Assembly: GCA_014523665.1 (NCBI GenBank)
Contig: JAATVR010000282.1
Coordinates: 1 to 11,593 of the forward strand
From: Nitrososphaerales archaeon TH526
GTDB taxonomy: Archaea > Thermoproteota > Nitrososphaeria > Nitrososphaerales > Nitrososphaeraceae
Direction of reading: 5' to 3'
DNA length: 11,593 bases
The translations under genes and the position numbers were made by a program. This document shows, one piece after another, positions 1 through 4,820 of this stretch. The notes beneath the pieces are model-generated. The model searched no databases, was not told the DNA's origin, and worked only from the letters and a program-made list of their open reading frames with translations. Each line of letters opens with the position of its first letter. The stretch's first letter is position 1.

Positions 1-277
1 CAATAACTCTATGTCCTGCGTTCTGTAAAATGGGAATTACTTTGCTCCATGAAGATCCGTCGGCGAACATACCATGGACTAGAACGATATTCGTCTTGGT
101 GGTGGCATTTGTTGCTGTTGTCATGCCCTGTGAAGCCTCAGGTTCCATCAAAGTATTACTATTGTTCTCTGTGCTAGCGAAGCCAGAACGTGGAGTTAAA
201 GTAAAGCTAGCAATAAGCGTTATAGTCAAGAACAGCAAGAGTACAAAGCTTACCCTTTGATCACGTCTTCTTCCCAT
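1..277 (-). CDS. Exported alpha/beta hydrolase, N-terminal part (3' end outside window)
   Basis: The gene reads leftward from an ATG at 277 and leaves the window after 92 codons. Residues 1-35 are a signal sequence: MGRRRDQR, then a hydrophobic stretch (VSFVLLLFLTITLIASF). A polar Asn/Thr-rich linker follows, and then NIVLVHGMFADGSSW at about residues 64-78. In alpha/beta hydrolases this is the first strand, with the HG oxyanion-hole motif and a following DGSSW turn; the nucleophile elbow and the rest of the triad would lie beyond the window edge. The family includes esterases and related hydrolases acting on small molecules, and no substrate can be inferred here. The signal sequence suggests it works outside the membrane. 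It is probably a host gene flanking the mobile block. A TATA-like box lies 24-34 bases upstream, which supports this start. The plus-strand reading frame over the same bases is a shadow. Confidence 0.82.
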   Translation of the reverse strand, partial: MGRRRDQRVSFVLLLFLTITLIASFTLTPRSGFASTENNSNTLMEPEASQGMTTATNATTKTNIVLVHGMFADGSSWSKVIPILQNAGHRVI

Positions 278-300
278 CTATCTAAGGATTAGAATATCTA

Positions 301-311
301 ATATATTTAAA
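301..311 (-). promoter_or_regulatory. TATA-like box of the alpha/beta hydrolase gene
   Basis: On the minus strand the bases read TTTAAATATAT, lying 24-34 bases before the ATG at 277. This is the usual archaeal TATA-box spacing for a transcript with a very short leader. The call is based on composition and spacing only. Confidence 0.4.
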
Positions 312-489
312 GATGACGCTGAAATTATATGAAATAAGCCGCCAGCTATATGATATTCACAAACTTCTTCGTAAAAACAAGAGAATTTAAGGGTAACATG
401 CCCGTCCTTAGGGCGTTTCCATTCTCTGTTAAATTACAGTGTGACAGTCTCGTGAGTCATAGCGGTGTAACACTTTTATTCCTATACTA

Positions 490-515
490 CTGTAAAACCC
501 CTGTATTTTTACAGG
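490..515 (-). terminator. Overlapping inverted repeats, possible terminator
   Basis: Two perfect inverted repeats overlap. CCTGTA at 500-505 pairs with TACAGG at 510-515 across a 4-base loop. CTGTAAAA at 490-497 pairs with TTTTACAG at 507-514. Read on the minus strand, the short hairpin is followed by GGTTTT, so it could terminate leftward transcription from the secreted-protein gene. It could equally be a protein-binding palindrome. The two folds exclude each other. Confidence 0.3.
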
Positions 516-621
516 TATCACAAACATATTCTGTTGAAGGAACTGCAAGTCATATACAGAAGGATATGGCTATTTAGTAACCAGTATTTCAGCGTCCGAT
601 GATTTCATGATACTGCATCAT

Positions 622-1170
622 CTATGAAAGCAATGTGCACACTACATTCCCTGTAAGAGTTCCTTCTGTATTCGGATCTCTATAAGTGATTCTTACACCG
701 TCTCCACAATCCCCACTCAGTATCATCGGAGCAGGCAACTGGTTGCCCTGATCATCCGGACAAACAGGTTGATTTGTGCCGCTTAAAGTATAGGTGTTTC
801 CATCTGTAGTTCCATCTGTAAGTACACCTGGTATAAGGAAATTCGAGGTGAAGAGGAGATAAGATCCGTTCACTATTTCGCCACCACCCACTATTTCACT
901 ACCTACCGCTTGGAAGTCTATAGAAATCTCACCAGGTGGCACCTCTGTGTTACACACAAATGTTTCGCTACTCCCTGTTCCAGTGCCTCTAATGGCAAAG
1001 CCAGTTGGTGTGTCACGTAAGCACAAGCCATTACTTGCTTCATCTGCGATCGAACCGGGTGTACAACCCCTAGAGGCTACTCCCTGCTGTGGCAAAGAGA
1101 TTGTTTCCATGACAACTCCTAATACAAGTATGGCAACGATCAACATTGTCGCAAGCGTCGTTTCTGACAT
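622..1170 (-). CDS. Secreted six-cysteine protein, hypothetical (182 aa)
   Basis: I do not recognise a family. Residues 1-24 form a hydrophobic N-terminal segment (TLATMLIVAILVLGVVM), a signal peptide or membrane anchor with an almost uncharged start. The rest is a Gly/Thr/Ser-rich, beta-prone domain typical of an exported protein. The mature part has six cysteines (36, 50, 73, 137, 155, 178), enough for three disulfides. The first pair sits in CTPG...NGLCLR, which resembles the C-terminal CLPG...GNLCIR of the secreted protein at 8948-9646. The ATG at 1170 is kept because the signal begins there and an AT-rich box (AAATAAATC on minus, about 1197-1205) lies 27-35 bases before it. It is the left-most gene I would place in the element, but it could also be host sequence next to it. 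Confidence 0.62.
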   Translation of the reverse strand: MSETTLATMLIVAILVLGVVMETISLPQQGVASRGCTPGSIADEASNGLCLRDTPTGFAIRGTGTGSSETFVCNTEVPPGEISIDFQAVGSEIVGGGEIVNGSYLLFTSNFLIPGVLTDGTTDGNTYTLSGTNQPVCPDDQGNQLPAPMILSGDCGDGVRITYRDPNTEGTLTGNVVCTLLS

Positions 1171-1361
1171 TTGTTATGATTTAGAACTATAGATTGATTT
1201 ATTTGAATTCGATGGCTTTTCCAAACTACTTAAATCTGTTTTATCTTCTATGTTTATATGATCTCTGCCGGTTCTGAATTTCGATTACTTCATTGTTTTG
1301 TGGTATCAGTGGATAACTACTTATAATATTTTCAATAGTTCTATAGACTTAACTTTTTCAT

Positions 1362-1400
1362 TCAATGTCAAAATTTCAAAGACAACCTAAAACACTGCAT
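1362..1400 (-). pseudogene. Scar of a third terminase large-subunit 3' end
   Basis: Reading leftward from 1400 the codons give MQCFRLSLKF, then TGA, then His and a second TGA. The terminase scar ending at 1824 ends MDAFRLSQKFWH-stop. The two agree at Met, Phe, Arg, Leu, Ser, Lys, Phe and His in the same register, with the Trp codon TGG turned into TGA. The run of matched positions plus the shared stop makes chance unlikely, although the piece is very short. Upstream codons in the same frame show no clear terminase similarity. It may be a gene remnant or a copy of an attachment-site sequence derived from a terminase 3' end. Confidence 0.55.
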
Positions 1401-1479
1401 TTGGGTCTTCGTCCTACCATCAGCCAAACTCTCCATGCGATCGTAAACGTGAAAGCGGTTCAGTTGTCGGTCTAACTAA

Positions 1480-1521
1480 CTAATGCCAGAACTGCAACGA
1501 CAGCCTGGTTCCCAATCCATC
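1480..1521 (-). pseudogene. Scar of a second terminase large-subunit 3' end
   Basis: On the minus strand the frame reads DGLGTRLSLQFWH followed by TAG. RLSxxFWH-stop matches the end of the terminase scar at 1824 (RLSQKFWH-stop), and the intact TerL has RLSLCNY at the same place. The DNA agrees as well: AGG, TCG, TGG and CAT codons are shared with the 1824 scar. The fragment begins immediately after, and in the same frame as, the stop codon of the 82-residue gene at 1522-1770. Only about 13 codons are left, so it is a scar and not a functional gene. Confidence 0.5.
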
Positions 1522-1770
1522 TCATCCTATCATCATTTCAACATCCCTCAGAGTGTTGTGTATTGCATAAGCCATCGCTCTATGATATACGGCTTCGATG
1601 AGATCTTTTCGGTCACCATATACTTCTGCTAACGCCACTTCTCTATCAAAGTCACGGATTAAAACATCTTTTAGTTTGTTCCCGGCCCTTCTAAAGTCTT
1701 CGTCTAGTTCGTAACCGAGTTTTCTGCTAAGATCGAGTAGTATCTTTTCTCTCTCAGATGGACTTGACAT
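1522..1770 (-). CDS. Small hypothetical protein (82 aa), helical
   Basis: I do not recognise the family. The protein is strongly charged, has no cysteine, and appears all-helical (SEREKILLDLSRKLGYEL, then DVLIRDFDREVALAEVYGDR and a C-terminal amphipathic helix), so it is probably a small cytoplasmic protein. The ATG at 1770 is well supported. A TATA-like palindrome TAAATATTTA lies 23-32 bases upstream, and the sequence directly before the ATG is an inverted repeat. The gene stands between two terminase 3'-end scars (1480-1521 and 1824-1986). Its TGA is followed in frame by the DGLGTRLSLQFWH scar. It could be surviving cargo of an earlier element, or a decayed fusion. Having its own promoter argues for real expression. 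Confidence 0.55.
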   Translation of the reverse strand: MSSPSEREKILLDLSRKLGYELDEDFRRAGNKLKDVLIRDFDREVALAEVYGDRKDLIEAVYHRAMAYAIHNTLRDVEMMIG

Positions 1771-1783
1771 GTGGAATCTCCAC
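1771..1783 (-). promoter_or_regulatory. Perfect inverted repeat abutting a start codon
   Basis: GTGGA at 1771-1775 and TCCAC at 1779-1783 are exact inverted repeats around a 3-base spacer, touching the ATG at 1770. In a short-leader transcript this would sit at or around the transcription start, so it could be a repressor operator or an RNA hairpin hiding the start codon. There is no independent support. Confidence 0.3.
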
Positions 1784-1792
1784 TTTACTTGT

Positions 1793-1802
1793 TAAATATT
1801 TA
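1793..1802 (-). promoter_or_regulatory. TATA-like box of the 82-residue gene
   Basis: The self-complementary TAAATATTTA lies 23-32 bases before the ATG at 1770, the same spacing seen for the integrase and the flavoprotein gene. It implies transcription starting within a few bases of the ATG. Confidence 0.45.
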
Positions 1803-1823
1803 GACGTTTGTTGTTGACATCCA

Positions 1824-1986
1824 TCAATGCCAAAACTTCTGCGATAACCTGAAAGCATCCATGAGGTCATCATGACTAGTTGCTTCCTTGTCTAGATAAC
1901 CATTACCATTCTCTACAGCAGTACGAAGGGCTGCGATTAGTTTGTTAAATCTTGGATGCCTGTCCTTTATAGTACTCGAGCATCTC
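1824..1986 (-). pseudogene. Degraded C-terminal end of a divergent large terminase (TerL)
   Basis: The last 37 or so residues of this frame (LIAALRTA...LDKEATSHDDLMDAFRLSQKFW) align without gaps to residues 443-479 of the intact TerL next door (LIVSLRTA...LDKQQTSHHDTLDSLRLSLCNY). By eye 17 of 37 are identical, including the final nuclease-domain Asp. Above about position 1958 the similarity leaves this frame. A neighbouring frame at about 1986-1950 gives EMLEYY, matching TerL REMLQW. From that point to LIAALRTA the distance is 46 bases against 69 in TerL, so roughly 23 bases were lost and the frame was broken. The open frame starting at 2066 is therefore not a real gene start. The copy is too different to be a recent duplicate of the intact TerL and probably came from another related element. 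Confidence 0.78.
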
Positions 1987-2085
1987 CTAACAGTGAGGAG
2001 ACATGTTCTCATGCTATTTGCTGAAATAAACATGGATGAACAAATATCCACCTTTCCAGAAACCATGGATTAAACACTGCCATAA

Positions 2086-3546
2086 TCAAGGATTGTATTT
2101 TGGAAGTTCATAGTTGCATAACGAGAGCCTCAGTGAATCAAGTGTGTCATGATGTGATGTCTGCTGCTTATCTAGTTTCCACTCGTCTGATACTGTTGCT
2201 GTTCTAAGAGATACTATGAGATCATGCAGTGATAAATGTATTTTGACGAATCTTTTCGACATAAGCGTATACGTCCACTGCAGCATCTCTCTGTGTCTTT
2301 TCTGAAAGTTGACAGGGATTATCTGCCAACTGTTACTGGTGCGTAAACCCCAGATCTGTTCTTCTGTTAGTCTTCCGTAATGGTCATGGTATTCCCCAAT
2401 TCTTGCCTTCAATTCTCTTATCACTTCTGGATTTGCACCATCTACGTAAATCTTGGTTATGTGATGCTTCTGCTTTAGTTGCATGATATGGTTGATAATG
2501 CAATTCATCTGTGGCTTCTCAAAACTTTCAGCATAGAACGTCTCTATCTTTCTATTTCTGAATTGGGTAATGACGATAGCAAACTTTGACGTGTCTCCCC
2601 ATGCTACATCTATACCCATGCTTCTTCCAATCATCATGCTCGTGGACCAGTTCATCATTTCCTGTCCTTCATGCTGCGTGCATATTGCTGCTTCTATGTC
2701 TAGCGTATGAAACACATTGCCAACCTTGCCCAAATATTTCAGGTTGTACTCTCTTTCAAAACTAGGTGACGCCTTGGCTTTCTCTATTTCTACTTCTGTG
2801 TATATCTTGCCTAGTCCGTATGCGTAGTCGAGGAATAATCGTTTGTATAGGCATGTTCCTTCCGGTTCCCGTTCAATCTTCTCAAAGAGACCTTCTGGTG
2901 CATTAGGTGTTGAGACCATTACGATCCATGGACTGCTCTTTGCAATGTATCTCTCGGAAACGTGTCTAGAGTCTTGTTGCTGTCCCGGGGGAAAGAAGTC
3001 TGCCTCATCCAAATAGACGAATGAAACGTTTGTTAGGCCTCTCATTGAATCTAAGTGGTGACTAGGATATGCCTCAATGTGAACACCGTTTAACTCGATA
3101 ACTGTTTCTTTGGTGTTAAACCTAGAAATTTTTTCTAAGTCTCTGAATAAGCCTTTTAGCCTATCGATAAGAGTAATGGCTAACTCTAAACGGGGCCCTG
3201 TTACAATGCACATCTGTGAATTCTCAACTTTATTAGTTGAAAGACAAAGCCATGCCATATACCGCAGCATGAATTCGGTAACGCCTAGGCCAGTTGCCTT
3301 TTTAATCCATACATGCTTATGTTGCTGCAGAGTATCAAACAGTATTTGCTCGTAGTCAAACAGGGGATATGTCTTGCCATCTTTCTGAGGTAGGCCTATA
3401 GCATGATTGAATGTGTTACTATTATACAGATGCTGCTGCCAGTTATAGAATGGCAAACCATTCAGTTGTTCAAACTGCTGTATGCTGCTGCTACCTAACT
3501 GTGATTCGTACTTGTCAAGTATTTTTGATAAGTTCTGCAACGTCAT
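2086..3546 (-). CDS. terL: Large terminase subunit, packaging ATPase-nuclease (TerL)
   Basis: Terminase large subunits drive viral DNA into a procapsid by ATP hydrolysis and cut the concatemer. All core motifs are visible. The P-loop is at about residues 83-91 (KATGLGVTE); it lacks the usual GK[ST] lysine, as in the deviant lambda gpA-type Walker A where the lysine stands at the front. Walker B is at 174-183 (VSFVYLDEAD), and the coupling motif at 211-219 (VSTPNAPEG). The C-terminal RNase H-like nuclease has acidic residues D313 (GIDVAWGD), D369 (IYVDG) and D467 (SHHDTLD). The length of 486 residues is complete for the family. The start at 3546 (ATG) has a TATA-like CTATATAC 33-40 bases upstream, so it may be transcribed separately as well as from the operon. 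The TerS-like gene lies upstream, separated by a small secreted-protein gene. No portal or capsid gene is present. The intact catalytic set suggests it still works. Confidence 0.88.
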   Translation of the reverse strand: MTLQNLSKILDKYESQLGSSSIQQFEQLNGLPFYNWQQHLYNSNTFNHAIGLPQKDGKTYPLFDYEQILFDTLQQHKHVWIKKATGLGVTEFMLRYMAWLCLSTNKVENSQMCIVTGPRLELAITLIDRLKGLFRDLEKISRFNTKETVIELNGVHIEAYPSHHLDSMRGLTNVSFVYLDEADFFPPGQQQDSRHVSERYIAKSSPWIVMVSTPNAPEGLFEKIEREPEGTCLYKRLFLDYAYGLGKIYTEVEIEKAKASPSFEREYNLKYLGKVGNVFHTLDIEAAICTQHEGQEMMNWSTSMMIGRSMGIDVAWGDTSKFAIVITQFRNRKIETFYAESFEKPQMNCIINHIMQLKQKHHITKIYVDGANPEVIRELKARIGEYHDHYGRLTEEQIWGLRTSNSWQIIPVNFQKRHREMLQWTYTLMSKRFVKIHLSLHDLIVSLRTATVSDEWKLDKQQTSHHDTLDSLRLSLCNYELPKYNP

Positions 3547-3597
3547 ATACTTCTATTCGTACTTTACAATCTTGAAGTATATAGAGATACTATTTTA

Positions 3598-3825
3598 CTA
3601 AGCGGGCTTACAACCCCAAATTGTCCCAGATGCTGCGTGTTCCAATGACCGAACTTGTCCTTCGGGACAGCACTGCTCCTTGCCCGACAATAGCCCTGGA
3701 AATACCGTACACCGCACGCCGTTTTGTTGGCCACTCACTGGAATTGTCGTAGTCGGTATTACTAACAACATTGACACTCCTATTACTAAGATCAACGCGA
3801 TCACAATAGGATTTGATTTACTCAC
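3598..3825 (-). CDS. Tiny secreted or membrane-anchored cysteine protein (75 aa)
   Basis: I do not recognise a family. Residues 7-30 are hydrophobic (IVIALILVIGVSMLLVI), a signal or anchor. The 45-residue exported part has four cysteines (39, 52, 53, 72) with a CCPEG motif, consistent with two disulfides. The start is GTG at 3825, since no ATG or TTG occurs in frame before the upstream stop. It lies 33 bases after the TerS-like gene and 51 bases before TerL, on the same strand, so it appears to be part of the operon. A surface protein between two packaging subunits is unexpected. The overlapping plus-strand open frame at 3680-3934 is judged a shadow because the signal and cysteine pattern favour this strand. 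Confidence 0.6.
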   Translation of the reverse strand: MSKSNPIVIALILVIGVSMLLVIPTTTIPVSGQQNGVRCTVFPGLLSGKEQCCPEGQVRSLEHAASGTIWGCKPA

Positions 3826-3858
3826 ATTAAACGTATATGGCAGTGATCTATTAAAGGG

Positions 3859-4332
3859 CTATGGTAAGTTAGCAGCCCCGTCCTCAGGAGATGTAGTATT
3901 ATTTGATTGCTCTATCAATACTTGGTTGTTTTGAGGCATTAATCCCCTGTTCCTATCTACAAATTGTACTGCTCTCTCAACGACAGTAGCATTGGATAGC
4001 AAATCAATTTTCATTGAATATGCTTGCATGGTAACAGAAATAGCTTGCAGCCTGTCTCTTTCATTTGAGTGTGGATTATTTGCAATGTCCCAAGTCCTGG
4101 TTAGTATTGCATTAAGCCCAATTAGGCAAGTCTCATATTCCAACGGTAATGTCTCGTTGATGTATTTGGATATGTTGGCCTTCGCTAACCGCTTAAGGTG
4201 TTGCAAATCCCTGTTGACGGTGCCCAGGCTAACTTGAAGTATGGAAGCAATCTGTGGTTGGCTGCGGCCTTCGCTACTCAGTTCCAAGACCTTATTTCTC
4301 CGCCATTGCAACCTTTCAACTTCGGTGCTCAA
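3859..4332 (-). CDS. Small terminase-like HTH protein (TerS-like)
   Basis: Residues 9-48 form a helix-turn-helix (VLELSSEGRSQPQIASILQV, then SLGTVNRDL as the recognition region), the N-terminal DNA-binding module typical of small terminase subunits and related regulators. The remaining hundred residues are helical, fitting an oligomerisation core (CLIGLNAILTRTWDIA, DRLQAISVTMQAYSMKIDLL). The tail from 130 is Asn/Gln-rich and disordered. Small terminases recognise the packaging site and hand DNA to TerL, and the position upstream of TerL in the same operon fits that role. The start is TTG at 4332, because TAA precedes it four codons upstream and no ATG is available. That TTG overlaps the TGA of the upstream frame (TTGA), suggesting translational coupling. 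A plain transcriptional regulator is the alternative. Confidence 0.68.
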   Translation of the reverse strand: MSTEVERLQWRRNKVLELSSEGRSQPQIASILQVSLGTVNRDLQHLKRLAKANISKYINETLPLEYETCLIGLNAILTRTWDIANNPHSNERDRLQAISVTMQAYSMKIDLLSNATVVERAVQFVDRNRGLMPQNNQVLIEQSNNTTSPEDGAANLP

Positions 4333-4643
4333 TCTTTCAATTTACTCCTATTAGGAAAGTAACTTGTATTTTTCAATATCGGGAGGGGCAGCATGGCTTC
4401 AAAGTAAAGAACCTGAAAATAATAAAAGTGAGAGTTAATGAGGATATTTGAAGATGTCCTCCAGATTATTGCGAATGTTCTTCCAAGGTAATAATCAGAA
4501 CATCCTGTGATACCAAAAGTTAGACCTCTTCTTTCACACATTTCCACCATTCTTTTGATGTCTTTGTACTCTAGCGTGTATGGCTGTGAAACGTAGATTT
4601 TTTCATGTCTACGTCCTCCTTGGCACCTGTAACTATCTCCCAT
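4329..4643 (-). CDS. Hypothetical protein, downstream half of a frameshifted gene
   Basis: The clearly protein-like part is KIYVSQPYTLEYKDIKRMVE, continuing MCERRGLTFGITGCSDYYLGRTFAIIW; no family is recognised. The first 15 residues from the ATG at 4643 look unnatural. The bases upstream read better in the other frame (4571-4732), so the real product probably crosses frames at the A6 run near 4604-4609. The last 45 residues are rich in aromatic residues and may themselves be out of frame: a third frame gives KNIRNNLEDIFKYPH-stop. The final TGA overlaps the TTG start of the TerS-like gene. The choices are a decayed gene, a sequencing error, or programmed slippage. Confidence 0.45.
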   Translation of the reverse strand: MGDSYRCQGGRRHEKIYVSQPYTLEYKDIKRMVEMCERRGLTFGITGCSDYYLGRTFAIIWRTSSNILINSHFYYFQVLYFEAMLPLPILKNTSYFPNRSKLKD

Positions 4644-4732
4644 TTCTCAAAGTGGTCTAGAGGATCATCGTCAAACAATGGCACTGGGTTTTGATGCTGT
4701 CCAAAGTTAGGGTCATGTTTTTGGGTCATCAT
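4571..4732 (-). CDS. Hypothetical protein, upstream half of a frameshifted gene (53 aa)
   Basis: A short frame starts MMTQKHDPNFGQHQ and contains the acidic stretch PLFDDDPLDHFEKWEIVTG, followed by AKEDVDMKKS. It lies 88 bases after the PrimPol-helicase stop and 3 bases beyond the last possible iteron spacer region. Its natural composition stops at MKK, where an A6 run occurs. Adding one A there joins it to the YVSQPYTLEYKDIKRM frame (4329-4643), giving a single protein of about 135 residues. Alone it would end 20 codons later in a stretch with no obvious character. Function is unknown. Confidence 0.4.
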   Translation of the reverse strand: MMTQKHDPNFGQHQNPVPLFDDDPLDHFEKWEIVTGAKEDVDMKKSTFHSHTR

Positions 4733-4782
4733 CCAAGGAGGGAGATTCTTCTCATGTCTCCTACTTCTTGGTTAGGGCTTTG

Positions 4783-4807
4783 GGTACGCTTGGTACGCAG
4801 GGTACGC
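4783..4807 (+). repeat. Iteron-like triplet GGTACGC, 9-base period
   Basis: Three exact heptamers GGTACGC start at 4783, 4792 and 4801, separated by two bases each (TT, AG). They lie in the short gap after the PrimPol-helicase stop codon, outside any confident gene. The same heptamer occurs four more times within 175 bases in the opposite orientation (4836-4842 and 4956-4982), and I saw no other exact copy in the window. Regular spacing near one helical turn suggests cooperative protein binding, as at plasmid iteron origins or multi-site operators. Confidence 0.65.
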
Positions 4808-4820
4808 TTTCTTAGAAGTG

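Larger units (their letters stand above)
278..621. other. Gene-free stretch between hydrolase and secreted protein
   Basis: I see no credible gene here on either strand; the open frame at 350-577 has no recognisable protein character. The stretch holds the hydrolase promoter, a hairpin/palindrome at 490-515, and a weaker inverted repeat (GATGAT at 598-603 with ATCATC at 617-622) just past the stop of the 182-residue secreted protein. It could contain the left end of the integrated element. I found no direct repeat longer than about 8 bases shared with the sequence around the integrase. Confidence 0.5.
1171..1521. other. Gene-free stretch with two terminase 3'-end scars
   Basis: There is no intact gene. 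The right half (about 1362-1521) reads on the minus strand as two short degraded ends of large-terminase genes, listed separately. The left half (about 1171-1360) is AT-rich and holds only the likely promoter of the secreted-protein gene. Confidence 0.55.

Noticed and set aside
30..260. Plus-strand open frame of 76 codons at the left edge
   Set aside because: The minus strand encodes a signal peptide and an alpha/beta hydrolase start with the HG motif over the same bases.
1824..2066. Complete 80-residue gene starting at ATG 2066
   Set aside because: Only the last 40 or so residues resemble a protein (TerL C-terminus). The N-terminal half is out of frame with the terminase similarity, so it is a scar and not a gene.
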